NCBI GenBank assembly: GCA_017640665.1
Contig: JAEPQE010000004.1
Location: 1 to 64,000 of the forward strand
Reading direction: 5' to 3'
Length of the DNA: 64,000 nucleotides
Source of the DNA: Balneolaceae bacterium
GTDB taxonomy: Bacteria > Bacteroidota > Rhodothermia > Balneolales > Balneolaceae
Below are positions 9,922 to 17,962 of this stretch, one piece after another (position 1 is the stretch's first letter; each line of letters opens with the position of its first letter). A program made the translations under genes and the position numbers. Under the pieces are notes generated by a model. It worked only from the letters and a program-made list of their open reading frames with translations. It was not told the DNA's origin and did no database searches.

Positions 9922-10134
9922 ATGAAAAAAGGAATTCATCCAGATTACAAAGAAATTACAGTCGTTTTAAGTGACGGTTCTGAGATTCAGACTCGTAGCA
10001 CGCTTAAAACAAATGATGGTGTATACAAGAGTGAGATTGATTCAACCAATCACCCTTTTTACACACGTAAATCTTTTACCGCTAAAGCGGGTCGTGTAGA
10101 TCGTTTCAAGCGTATGTACGACAAAAAGAAATAA
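9922..10134 (+). CDS. rpmE: 50S ribosomal protein L31
   Basis: Large-subunit ribosomal protein of 70 residues. MKKGIHPDYKEITV at the start and HPFYTRKSF...AGRVDRFKRMY at the end are diagnostic of L31. The length and gap-free layout match the short A-type. The two CxxC-like pairs that bind zinc in classical A-type L31 are absent (no cysteine in the protein), so this is a zinc-independent C-minus form. Annotation pipelines may call it type B. A strong intrinsic terminator follows 25 bp after the stop, so it is probably a single-gene transcript. Confidence 0.95.
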   Translation: MKKGIHPDYKEITVVLSDGSEIQTRSTLKTNDGVYKSEIDSTNHPFYTRKSFTAKAGRVDRFKRMYDKKK

Positions 10135-10158
10135 ATTATTTTTCTTACAAATTTTGAG

Positions 10159-10190
10159 AGGATGCATCAGAAATGGTGACATCCTTTTTT
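10159..10190 (+). terminator. intrinsic terminator of rpmE
   Basis: AGGATG (10159-10164) pairs with CATCCT (10180-10185). An inner CATCA/TGGTG stem closes a GAAA tetraloop (10170-10173), with one bulged A at 10179. A run of Ts follows to 10190. It sits just before the MBL hydrolase start at 10201. Confidence 0.85.
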
Positions 10191-10200
10191 ATTTTTAGCC

Positions 10201-10836
10201 ATGCAGATTAAAAAATTTGAAGTAGGTCCTTTTATGGAGAATACCTATCTGTTATCGAAAGACAGAGTAGGTATTATCATCGATCCCGGCTTTTCGAAGG
10301 AAAGCGAGTTTAAAAACTTCAGTTCTTACCTTTCTCAGGAAGCTATAGAACTAAAAGCTGTAGTACTTACCCATGCTCATGTCGATCATATTCTGGGACT
10401 TCAGCGTCTTCTAAAGGATTATGGAATTCCGGTGCACCTGAATACTGACGATATGTTTTTATGGGAAAATTTTGGGAATCAGGCTACCATGTTTGGGTTG
10501 CATCAGGTTGGTTTTAGTTTTACCCCGAAAGCGTTGCCTTCTAGCGGAACTTTTGAAGTAGCTGGTTTCGAGTTCGAATGTTTGTATACTCCCGGTCACT
10601 CTCCCGATCACACTTCTCTTTATTTTGAAAAGGATAACCTGGTGATAGCAGGAGACGCTCTTTTTCGAGAAAGTATTGGACGGACTGATTTGTATAAAGG
10701 AGATTTTAACCTGCTTGAGCAATCCATTCGGGAAAAATTATACTCACTTCCTGAGGAAACGATTGTTTATCCCGGTCACGGTCCGGAAACTACAATAGGT
10801 CATGAAAAGATGAATAATCCTTTTGTGAGAGCTTAA
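10201..10836 (+). CDS. MBL fold metallo-hydrolase (glyoxalase II-like)
   Basis: A 211-residue cytosolic metallo-beta-lactamase-fold hydrolase. The metal-binding motif THAHVDH gives H58, H60, D62 and H63. It is followed by PGHSPDHTSLYF, GDALFRESIGRTDL and PGHGPETTIGHEKMNNPF at the C-terminus. This layout is that of the short glyoxalase II-like (YcbL-type) subgroup, which lacks the C-terminal glutathione-binding domain, so the physiological thioester substrate cannot be named. It starts 11 bp after the rpmE terminator. Its TAA overlaps the stop of the convergent downstream gene. Confidence 0.9.
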   Translation: MQIKKFEVGPFMENTYLLSKDRVGIIIDPGFSKESEFKNFSSYLSQEAIELKAVVLTHAHVDHILGLQRLLKDYGIPVHLNTDDMFLWENFGNQATMFGLHQVGFSFTPKALPSSGTFEVAGFEFECLYTPGHSPDHTSLYFEKDNLVIAGDALFRESIGRTDLYKGDFNLLEQSIREKLYSLPEETIVYPGHGPETTIGHEKMNNPFVRA

Positions 10837-11438
10837 TCCGATTTCAACTTCGAAATCTCAGAATTGTAGACTTCGGCCTTATCTTCATTAATAGTGATAA
10901 GCCGCTCATACATTTTGATCGCTTCGTTTTTATTCCCTTGTGTAACGTGAATCTTAGCGAGAGTTTCTGAGATAATATCCTCCACTTCAGTTGAATCTTC
11001 ACTTAGATCAGTCTCATCAACATCGTCATCCAAAGAAACTTGAATCCGTTGAGATTCAACAGCCTCAAGCATCTCAATCAAGCGATCAAGGTCGAGTATT
11101 GGCGAAGTGCGTGAAGCTTGCTGTAGCTTTCGTTGGGAGCTGTATTGTGTAGCTGGAACTGAAGCTTCAAATAATTCAGGATGCACTAAAAAATAATGTA
11201 AGTGCTCCATCAATGGACTACCAGGAGCATAAGTTTTCGCAATAAGCGCTTCTTTTATCGCAGTTTGATTTTCATCCTGGAGGTGATAAAACCAGGCGAG
11301 TAGAAAATGTCCTACTGCATCAGGATCCCGTTTTTTTATATGTCGATTAAGTTTTTTTGTGATTCCTTTCGGATCGGCATCAAACTTTTCTACATACGAA
11401 GAAAGAGATTTAGGAATATTAAACGGGAGTTTCTGCAT
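10833..11438 (-). CDS. hypothetical protein with C-terminal TPR-like motif
   Basis: About 201 residues, cytosolic, without a signal peptide. I do not recognise a named function. The C-terminal 50 residues form a TPR-like helix pair (SETLAKIHVTQGNKNEAIKM, then ERLITINEDKAEVY). Similar tails occur in uncharacterised Bacteroidota proteins. The middle (about 125-150) is acidic and probably disordered. An in-frame TTG at 11450 would add four residues; the ATG at 11438 is preferred. It lies 46 bp downstream of lptE on the same strand and may belong to the sigma-54 activator/lptE operon. Confidence 0.75.
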   Translation of the reverse strand: MQKLPFNIPKSLSSYVEKFDADPKGITKKLNRHIKKRDPDAVGHFLLAWFYHLQDENQTAIKEALIAKTYAPGSPLMEHLHYFLVHPELFEASVPATQYSSQRKLQQASRTSPILDLDRLIEMLEAVESQRIQVSLDDDVDETDLSEDSTEVEDIISETLAKIHVTQGNKNEAIKMYERLITINEDKAEVYNSEISKLKSD

Positions 11439-11484
11439 AACTATCGGCAATAATACTGTGACTCGATATTACTTACAAAAGGAA

Positions 11485-12003
11485 TTACCAACTACTTACC
11501 GCATCATTGAACATATCGTTGGCAATTTGCTCCAGAGCTTCATCTGCGGCATCTTGCTCCCCGTTTATAGGGTCGTCGGTTGGATCAAACGTAAAAGAGC
11601 CGGTAAATGATTTACTCCATAATGCTTCATCATCCATTTGATATAGAAAACTTCCCCGTACACTAATTTGAATTTGGTTCTGATTTGCCTGTTCATCTCC
11701 GCCAATACTAAAGGGACGATTGCTATAACTTATGATAGAACCATCCAGAACTGCATCGGCATCGCTTTCATTATTAGCCAATTGAAGGCGACTTTGATTT
11801 ACAAACCGTTCGATTAAAGCTTCGTTAAGCCGATCACTTAAATCACCAAAACCACTATTCGATTGATCCGGAAAAAATGGAATATATATACTGTTAACTC
11901 CGTCAGGGATAGAAGTACCTGTAAAACTATATCGCAAACATCCTGTTTGGAGGATTAGAATTCCAAAAAATAATAAAAAGGTAAGTCGTTTAAGCCAACC
12001 CAT
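11485..12003 (-). CDS. lptE: LptE family LPS-assembly lipoprotein
   Basis: A 172-residue outer-membrane lipoprotein with lipobox LQTGC (cysteine about residue 22). The mature start CLRYSFTGTSIPDGVNSIYIPFF and the alternating beta-strand pattern (LSDRLNEALIERFVNQSRLQ, then LDGSIISYSNRPF) are typical of the LptE family, which plugs the LptD barrel during lipopolysaccharide export. The start codon lies inside the end of the upstream sigma-54 activator gene (14-bp overlap), showing translational coupling. It implies that the organism exports LPS or a related glycolipid. Confidence 0.85.
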   Translation of the reverse strand: MGWLKRLTFLLFFGILILQTGCLRYSFTGTSIPDGVNSIYIPFFPDQSNSGFGDLSDRLNEALIERFVNQSRLQLANNESDADAVLDGSIISYSNRPFSIGGDEQANQNQIQISVRGSFLYQMDDEALWSKSFTGSFTFDPTDDPINGEQDAADEALEQIANDMFNDAVSSW

Positions 12004-13291
12004 ACTGGTCCAGTTTTCGATAAAGGGTTCGCTCGCTTATGCCCAATGTTTCGGAGGCCTTCCGCCTGTTCCCATCAAACTTGTCTAAAGCTTTTTTGAT
12101 GAGGAACTGCTCAGTGTTTTCGATAGATGGAATCTCGTCATCACCAAAAAATTTCATTAATTCTGATTCTTCAGAATCTATAAACTCAGAATCGTCTTGC
12201 TCAGAATGTCGACTTGGTAAAGAACTCATACCCAAAGAAGCCTGATTTCCAAGATCGATATTAAGGTTAGAAGGGAGTTCGGTATTAACCTCATCCCGAA
12301 TTGCAGGTGGTAACGCTTTAATTCCTTTGTCAGAAAGGGATGAATATAAAAAATTGGCCAGCATTCGTTTCACATCTCCAATATCATTTCGGAGCTCAAC
12401 CAACGCACGATATACAAGTTCACGATCCCGACGATCAAAATCCGAACCCTGTTCCCGGGCAGATTCAGAATTCGCTACCATAGGTAGGTTATCGGCAGAT
12501 CCTTCGTGTTGCCGGCCTTTTAAATATTTCTGAAGCCTTTCAGCATCAATAAACTGAGATTTTTCAAGCACAACAAGTTGCTCTGCTACGTTGCGAAGTT
12601 CCCGGATATTTCCCGGCCACCGATAAGAAATAAGTAATTCACGGGCTTCATCAGAAAACCCTTTAAATACAGAATCGTAACGAGCTGAAAAGTCCTGCAC
12701 AAATTTTCTGAAAATCGGAATCACATCCTCCTGTCGCTCCCGAAGAGGAGGAAGATGAATTTGTACAGTATCTAGCCGGTAATAAAGATCTTCTCTGAAA
12801 GATCCTTCTTTCACCATTTGCCATAGATCTCGATTAGTTGCAGCGATTAACCGCACATCGGTTTTTTGGACTTTACTGGAGCCCACCCTGAAGAACTCGC
12901 CATTTTCGAGGACTCTCAGCAGCTTTACCTGCACATTCTTTGGGGTGTCTCCGATTTCGTCAAGAAAGATGGTTCCACCATCAGCTTTTTCGAAATAGCC
13001 TTCGCGGGTGTCATTTGCACCAGTAAAAGCTCCCTTTTCATGTCCAAAAAGTTCACTTTCGATGATTCCTTCGGGGATGGCTCCACAGTTTACAATAACA
13101 AGATCATTACGTTTCCTCTCACTTGTTCCATGAATAGCCCGGGCAGTTACATCTTTTCCGACCCCACTTTCTCCTTGAAGCAAAATGGTGATATCGGTTT
13201 TAGAAACCTGCATAATTTTATCAACAACCTGTCTGATTGCCGGAGAAGTGCCGAGCAGCCCAAATTGTTCCTGAAATACTTCGCGATCCAT
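11990..13291 (-). CDS. sigma-54-dependent Fis family transcriptional regulator
   Basis: A 433-residue bacterial enhancer-binding protein. It lacks an N-terminal receiver or sensor domain and begins directly with the AAA+ domain. Walker A is GESGVGKD (40-47), the sigma-54 contact loop is GAFTGA (87-92), Walker B is GTIFLDEIG, and the sensor region is RLIAATNRDL. A linker of about 130 residues precedes a C-terminal Fis-type helix-turn-helix (KFDGNRRKASETLGISERTL). Without a sensory domain it may be controlled by expression level or by a partner. It overlaps lptE by 14 bp, an arrangement that recurs in Bacteroidota-like genomes as far as I know. Confidence 0.93.
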   Translation of the reverse strand: MDREVFQEQFGLLGTSPAIRQVVDKIMQVSKTDITILLQGESGVGKDVTARAIHGTSERKRNDLVIVNCGAIPEGIIESELFGHEKGAFTGANDTREGYFEKADGGTIFLDEIGDTPKNVQVKLLRVLENGEFFRVGSSKVQKTDVRLIAATNRDLWQMVKEGSFREDLYYRLDTVQIHLPPLRERQEDVIPIFRKFVQDFSARYDSVFKGFSDEARELLISYRWPGNIRELRNVAEQLVVLEKSQFIDAERLQKYLKGRQHEGSADNLPMVANSESAREQGSDFDRRDRELVYRALVELRNDIGDVKRMLANFLYSSLSDKGIKALPPAIRDEVNTELPSNLNIDLGNQASLGMSSLPSRHSEQDDSEFIDSEESELMKFFGDDEIPSIENTEQFLIKKALDKFDGNRRKASETLGISERTLYRKLDQYGLA

Positions 13292-13374
13292 ACTTATTCT
13301 ATTACGTCTGTCATTCTGTCGTAAAGGTAACGAATCCCAATGTGTTTATTAACTCTTTTCTTGAGTTAGATCAG

Positions 13375-13854
13375 CTATTTTATAAGCTCAGTAGCTTGTT
13401 CGATAGGAAGAGCCCGCGTCTCCTTAAAACTTGAAAGAACGAGATTTGAACGTGTTTTGCTTACACCATTCCAGGACTGAATGGTTGAGAGCAGGCGCTC
13501 AAAAGAACTTGTGTTTTTAGTTCTTACTTTCAGAAGATGAGAGCCGTCTCCCGTTATAGAATGACATTCTAAAACTTCGGGCTCACCAGATATTCTTTGT
13601 ACAAATTCAGAATAATGCTCAGACCCATCCACCTGTACAAAAAGGAAAGCAGTGATGTCGAAGTTGAAATCTTTACTATTTAAAATGGCATGGTAGCCTT
13701 GAATAAGTCCACGCTCTTCAAGTTTCTTCATTCGTTCTGATACTGATGGAACAGAAAGGTTTACAAGCTCAGCAATTTTATTTCGTTGCGCTCTTCCATT
13801 CTCTTGAAGGTGGTTTAAAATAGCGATGTCGATTTCGTCTAAAAGGTGAGTCAT
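13375..13854 (-). CDS. Lrp/AsnC family transcriptional regulator
   Basis: A 159-residue DNA-binding regulator. The N-terminal winged helix-turn-helix spans about 5-55 (LDEIDIAILNHLQENGR, then LSVPSVSERMKKLEERGLIQGY). The C-terminal RAM domain is the ligand-binding part (ITAFLFVQVDG, HSITGDGSHLLKVR). Such proteins usually sense an amino acid and often repress their own gene. A 19-bp palindrome about 46 bp upstream of the start is a likely operator. It is divergent from serS across 189 bp, so it may also influence serS. Confidence 0.93.
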   Translation of the reverse strand: MTHLLDEIDIAILNHLQENGRAQRNKIAELVNLSVPSVSERMKKLEERGLIQGYHAILNSKDFNFDITAFLFVQVDGSEHYSEFVQRISGEPEVLECHSITGDGSHLLKVRTKNTSSFERLLSTIQSWNGVSKTRSNLVLSSFKETRALPIEQATELIK

Positions 13855-13899
13855 GTGAAATTGCCTGTATTCCTAAAATTTCTTTGAGATAAATAGAAT

Positions 13900-13918
13900 A
13901 ACCTAATTTATTTAGGTT
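13900..13918. promoter_or_regulatory. palindromic operator candidate between Lrp-type gene and serS
   Basis: AACCTAA (13900-13906), a 5-bp AT spacer and TTAGGTT (13912-13918) form a perfect 7-bp inverted repeat. Its length and AT-rich centre resemble Lrp/AsnC operators. It lies upstream of the Lrp-type gene start at 13854. Confidence 0.5.
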
Positions 13919-14043
13919 TTAAGTTAGATAAGCCCCATCAAAAATAAAAGACAAAAGTTCCGGCTATCGCAAAAAAATATTAACGAAGTCGAGATTACGT
14001 CTTATCTTTAAGCTGTACCTCAAATTTTTTAAAAGCCATAGGG

Positions 14044-15312
14044 ATGCTTGATATAAATTTCATCAGATCAAATAAAGAACTCGTACAAAAAGCGATGTTA
14101 GATAAAGGAGAAAAAGATAACTCCATTGTTGAAGAAGTTTTATCTAAGGATGAAGAATGGCGTGCTTTAGCTCATAAGGCAGATGGTATACGCAGTGAAA
14201 GCAATTCCAAGGCTAAGCAGATTGGAATGTTGATGGGGCAGGGAAAGAAAGAAGAAGCTCAGGCAATTATTGCAGAAACTTCATCACTTAAAGAGCAAAT
14301 CAAAGAGATTGAAGAGAAAGTAAAAACTCTACAGGAAGAGCGTGAGACTATGCTCTTGAAGATCCCAAATGTACCACATGAGAGTGTGCCGGTTGGTACA
14401 ACTGAAAATGATAATGAAGTGTTTTCGACCTGGGGCGAACCCAATAAAGACGAATGGAGAAAGCCACATTGGGATCTCACAGATCGTTATGGATGGGTTG
14501 ATTTTGAACGAGGAGTGAAAGTAACGGGAGCAGGATTTCCGTTTTATGTTGGCCCTGTGGCTCAACTTCAGAGAGCATTGATCAATTATTTTATAAACGA
14601 AGCAGGCAATGCAGGCTACACGGAACTTCAGGCTCCTTATTTTGTGAATGAAGATTCTGCACGAGGAACCGGACAGATTCCCGATAAAGAAGACATGATG
14701 TATGTGGTTCCCAGGGACGAGTTTTTTGCTATTCCAACAGCGGAGGTTCCTGTCACTAATTTCCACAGAGATGAAATTGTAGCGGAACAGGATTTACCAA
14801 TCAAGTATGTGTGCTATACCCCATGCTGGAGAAGAGAAGCCGGTTCTTATGGAAAAGATGTTCGAGGATTGAACCGACTTCATCAATTTGACAAGGTAGA
14901 GCTGGTGAAGATTGTAAAACCTGAAACTTCTTACGATGAACTTGAGAGCCTAAGAGAGCATGTAGAAAAACTTCTTCAGGCACTTGAATTACCATACCGA
15001 ACTTTACTGATGTGTACGGGAGATATGGGATTCACTCAAAGTAAGAAATATGATCTTGAAGTCTGGAGTCCCGGGCAGCAACGGTGGTTAGAAGTGAGTT
15101 CTTGCTCAAACTTCGAAAGCTTTCAGGCTCGCCGGATGCAACTTCGTTATCGTAAGGAAGAGAAAAATACAGAAATGGTTCATACATTAAATGGATCAGC
15201 ATTAGCTTTACCGAGAATTGTATCAGCTATTCTGGAAGCCTATCAGGAAGAGAATGCCAAAGTGAGAGTTCCTGAAGTGTTGAAGCCGTATATGGGTAGG
15301 GATTATCTTTAA
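14044..15312 (+). CDS. serS: serine--tRNA ligase
   Basis: Charges tRNA-Ser with serine in the cytosol. The 422 residues are the standard length. The N-terminal arm is a long coiled coil (about 1-105; MLDINFIRSNKELVQKAM, ALAHKAD...LKEQIKEIEEKVKTLQ) that contacts the tRNA. The class II catalytic core has motif 2 at YTPCWRREAGSYGKDVRGL and motif 3 at LNGSALALPRIVSAILE. Serine-specific TAEVPVTNFH is present. The upstream region is shared with the Lrp-type regulator. Confidence 0.98.
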   Translation: MLDINFIRSNKELVQKAMLDKGEKDNSIVEEVLSKDEEWRALAHKADGIRSESNSKAKQIGMLMGQGKKEEAQAIIAETSSLKEQIKEIEEKVKTLQEERETMLLKIPNVPHESVPVGTTENDNEVFSTWGEPNKDEWRKPHWDLTDRYGWVDFERGVKVTGAGFPFYVGPVAQLQRALINYFINEAGNAGYTELQAPYFVNEDSARGTGQIPDKEDMMYVVPRDEFFAIPTAEVPVTNFHRDEIVAEQDLPIKYVCYTPCWRREAGSYGKDVRGLNRLHQFDKVELVKIVKPETSYDELESLREHVEKLLQALELPYRTLLMCTGDMGFTQSKKYDLEVWSPGQQRWLEVSSCSNFESFQARRMQLRYRKEEKNTEMVHTLNGSALALPRIVSAILEAYQEENAKVRVPEVLKPYMGRDYL

Positions 15313-15323
15313 GTAGTTAATGG

Positions 15324-15364
15324 TTATTAGTTATTGGCAGCTTCAACTAACTATTAACTAATAA
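15324..15364. repeat. AT-rich inverted repeat between convergent serS and a small membrane protein gene
   Basis: TTATTAGTTATTGG (15324-15337) faces CTATTAACTAATAA (15351-15364), pairing with two non-Watson-Crick positions over 14 bp. It may act as a weak bidirectional terminator. Its sequence resembles the inverted repeat at 15640-15682 on the other side of the small gene. Confidence 0.5.
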
Positions 15365-15369
15365 ACAGA

Positions 15370-15570
15370 TTACTTCTTCTTAGAAAAATACCATACGGCC
15401 CAGATAATTCCACCAATCAGTAAGGCAAGTCCAAATCCACCTAAAAAGGCATAAAGTAAGTAGGGAATCACCAGACTTACTACTATCCCGGTAATTGCTT
15501 TGATTGGGGAAGCAGCAACTCCGGCAGCTCCAAGAAACGACTTAAAAACCATTGCTATTCTTGACAACAT
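15370..15570 (-). CDS. small hypothetical membrane protein
   Basis: A 66-residue protein with two hydrophobic segments (about 12-38, glycine/alanine-rich, and 40-62) and a C-terminal FSKKK. I do not recognise a family. The start is well supported: AAAGGAG lies 6-7 bp before the ATG, a strong Shine-Dalgarno sequence that most genes here lack. The gene stands alone between convergent serS and dusB, and AT-rich inverted repeats lie on both sides. Confidence 0.65.
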   Translation of the reverse strand: MLSRIAMVFKSFLGAAGVAASPIKAITGIVVSLVIPYLLYAFLGGFGLALLIGGIIWAVWYFSKKK

Positions 15571-15639
15571 GATAATCTCCTTTGTTTAAACGGAGAATGG
15601 GTACGAAGTGAATTACAAAAAGATACAGATTCGTTAAAG

Positions 15640-15682
15640 GTTAATTGTTATTGGTATCGCCTATTAACCAATAACGATTAAC
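15640..15682. repeat. AT-rich inverted repeat downstream of dusB
   Basis: GTTAATTGTTATTGGT (15640-15655) pairs with ACCAATAACGATTAAC (15667-15682), 16 bp with one G-T pair and an 11-bp loop. It sits 8 bp past the dusB stop and may end dusB transcription, although no clear T run follows on the minus strand. Confidence 0.6.
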
Positions 15683-15689
15683 AAATGGT

Positions 15690-16679
15690 CTAAGTCACAG
15701 CAAAAAACTCTTCTTCTTTATAGTTGAGAAGAATTTCCAAAATCGGATCCATCGTATCATGTTTCATGAGTTCAAGGCGGAGCTTTTTCCCGTTTCGGAT
15801 TCCTTTTAGGTACTGTCCATAATGTTTCTTCATGATGATAACCCCGTATCGCTCTCCTTGATGTTCTACGGAAAGGCGAAGTTGTTCTGCACAAAGCTCC
15901 AGTTTTTCAACAAGAGTGGGTTCAGGGAGTAATTCTCCGGTTTCCAGGTAGTGACGTGATCGTTCAAACACCCATGGGTTTCCGATGGCACCCCTGCCAA
16001 TCATCACTCCATCCACGCCGGTTTCATCAAACATCTTTTTGGCTGATTCCGGAGAAGTAACATCCCCGTTTCCAATAATTGGGATTTCAAGTCCTGGCGT
16101 ATTTTTGAGCTTTTTTAGCCATTCCCAGCGTGCTTCACCTTTATATTTTTGAGAACGGGTGCGGGCGTGAACGGTGAGTGCTTTTACTCCAATTCGTTGT
16201 AACATTAGCGCAACTTCCTGTATGCGAATGGTGTCGTCATCCCAACCAAGCCGCGTTTTAACCGTTACCGGTTTGTTCTGAACGGCATCCACTACAGTAC
16301 CAGCCATTCGCTCCATCATATCTATATCTTTGAGGCAAGCAGCTCCGGCACCTTTCTTCACAACTTTATAAACCGGGCATCCAAAGTTAATGTCCACCAA
16401 GTCCGGATTGTTGTTCTCTGCAACCTTAGCAGCACCTTCCATGGCTTCTTCACGACCACCAAATATTTGTATTCCAAATGGTCGTTCACTCTCAGTGTAG
16501 CTCATCTTATGAAGCGCGATATCAGAGTCTCTGATTAATGCTTCAGAGCTAATGAATTCAGTAAAAACGATGTCGGCTCCTTTTCTGCGGCAAATCTGGC
16601 GAAATGGAGAATCAGTGACATCCTCCATCGGAGCGAGGAAAAGCGGTTTTTCTGGAAGGGTAATAGTATCAATATTCAT
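15690..16679 (-). CDS. dusB: tRNA dihydrouridine synthase DusB family
   Basis: Flavin enzyme that reduces uridines in the tRNA D-loop to dihydrouridine. From the ATG at 16679 it is 329 residues: FLAPMEDVTDSPFR (14-27), catalytic cysteine C101 in NFGCPVYKVVKKGAGAACL, VKTRLGWD, LTVHARTRSQKYKGEA, GNGDVTSPE and GVMIGRGAIGNPWVF. An open frame continues upstream to 16754, but those 25 residues look unrelated to the family and are probably untranslated, so I chose the inner start. It is divergent from fbaB. Confidence 0.95.
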   Translation of the reverse strand: MNIDTITLPEKPLFLAPMEDVTDSPFRQICRRKGADIVFTEFISSEALIRDSDIALHKMSYTESERPFGIQIFGGREEAMEGAAKVAENNNPDLVDINFGCPVYKVVKKGAGAACLKDIDMMERMAGTVVDAVQNKPVTVKTRLGWDDDTIRIQEVALMLQRIGVKALTVHARTRSQKYKGEARWEWLKKLKNTPGLEIPIIGNGDVTSPESAKKMFDETGVDGVMIGRGAIGNPWVFERSRHYLETGELLPEPTLVEKLELCAEQLRLSVEHQGERYGVIIMKKHYGQYLKGIRNGKKLRLELMKHDTMDPILEILLNYKEEEFFAVT

Positions 16680-16811
16680 AGTTAACAAAAGATACGGATT
16701 TTGAAGCGTTTGACGTAACTGAAATAGTTTCGGTATAGAAGTTGAGTTAGTCATTTGATGTATTAACTACTATATTTTCAGTCCTTAAAATTAATTTCAA
16801 AAAGTAAAGAC

Positions 16812-17888
16812 ATGTCACTTGATATAGCGAAGATTGAAGAACTATTAGGCGATGATGCCGCGTATCTTCTTGACCATAAAAGCGAAACAATTAGTAAAGA
16901 TCGTTTAGCTTTGCCATCTGGCACATTTGTGGATGATGTATGGTCTAACTCTGATCGGAATAACAGAGTTTTAGGAAATTTACAATGGATGTTTGAAGCG
17001 GGGCGCTTAGGTGGAACCGGCTTTTTATCAATTTTACCTGTAGATCAGGGAATTGAGCACTCAGCAGGAGCTTCTTTTGCCAAAAATCCTGATTATTTTG
17101 ATCCAGAAAATATCGTGAATCTTGCTATTGAAGCCGGTTGTAATGCTGTGGCTTCAACATTTGGCGCACTAAGAGTAGTATCAAGAAAGTATGCACACAA
17201 GATTCCTTTTGTGGTTAAGATTAATCACAACGAGCTTTTGACGTATCCGAATACTTTCGATCAGATTATGTACGGTACTATCGATCAGGCGTACGATATG
17301 GGAGCAGCAGCCGTTGGAGCAACTATCTATTTCGGATCCGAAGAATCAAACCGACAAATTCAGGAAGTAGCCCAGGCTTTTGCTTACGCTCATGAACTCG
17401 GATTAGCAACCATTCTTTGGTGCTACACTCGAAATAATGCATTTAAAGTAGATGGTGTTGATTATCACTCTTCTGCAGATTTAACGGGACAGGCAAACCA
17501 TATCGGAACTACCATCGGAGCGGATATTATCAAACAAAAGCAGCCAACAAATAATGGTGGGTACAAAGCTTTAAATGCTGGTGACTCTAGCTATGGTAAA
17601 CTGGACGAACGTATTTACAGTGAGCTGACCTCCGATCACCCTATCGACTTAACACGTTACCAGGTAGCAAACTGCTTCATGGGACGCGCGGGACTGATTA
17701 ACTCTGGTGGAGCATCCGGCGATAATGACTTTGCTGACGCTGTTAAAACAGCTATTATCAACAAACGTGCCGGCGGAATGGGACTTATCTCAGGTCGTAA
17801 AGCATTCCAACGCCCAATTGCCGAAGGTGTTAAGCTTCTGAATATGATTCAGGATGTATACCTGAATGAAAAAATTACTGTAGCGTAA
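16812..17888 (+). CDS. fbaB: class I fructose-bisphosphate aldolase (FbaB/DhnA type)
   Basis: Schiff-base aldolase that splits fructose 1,6-bisphosphate in glycolysis or makes it in gluconeogenesis. The 358 residues are strongly similar in pattern to E. coli FbaB throughout: [58 protein letters not shown] and [21 protein letters not shown]. The Schiff-base lysine lies in the ADIIKQK stretch (about 241-243). A strong intrinsic terminator follows, so it is probably transcribed alone. Confidence 0.96.
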   Translation: MSLDIAKIEELLGDDAAYLLDHKSETISKDRLALPSGTFVDDVWSNSDRNNRVLGNLQWMFEAGRLGGTGFLSILPVDQGIEHSAGASFAKNPDYFDPENIVNLAIEAGCNAVASTFGALRVVSRKYAHKIPFVVKINHNELLTYPNTFDQIMYGTIDQAYDMGAAAVGATIYFGSEESNRQIQEVAQAFAYAHELGLATILWCYTRNNAFKVDGVDYHSSADLTGQANHIGTTIGADIIKQKQPTNNGGYKALNAGDSSYGKLDERIYSELTSDHPIDLTRYQVANCFMGRAGLINSGGASGDNDFADAVKTAIINKRAGGMGLISGRKAFQRPIAEGVKLLNMIQDVYLNEKITVA

Positions 17889-17908
17889 CTTTTTCGTAAA
17901 AAATTGGT

Positions 17909-17940
17909 AGCCACGTGCATTCTTGTGCGTGGCTTTTTTT
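17909..17940 (+). terminator. intrinsic terminator of fbaB
   Basis: An 11-bp stem with two G-T pairs (AGCCACGTGCA, 17909-17919, with TGTGCGTGGCT, 17924-17934) and a TTCT loop is followed by a run of Ts to 17940. Confidence 0.9.
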
Positions 17941-17962
17941 ATACTTGTTCAAATAAAATCAA

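Noticed and set aside
14329-14766. 145-residue minus-strand frame inside serS
   Set aside because: Lies entirely opposite a clear serS coding region with no domain or start signal.
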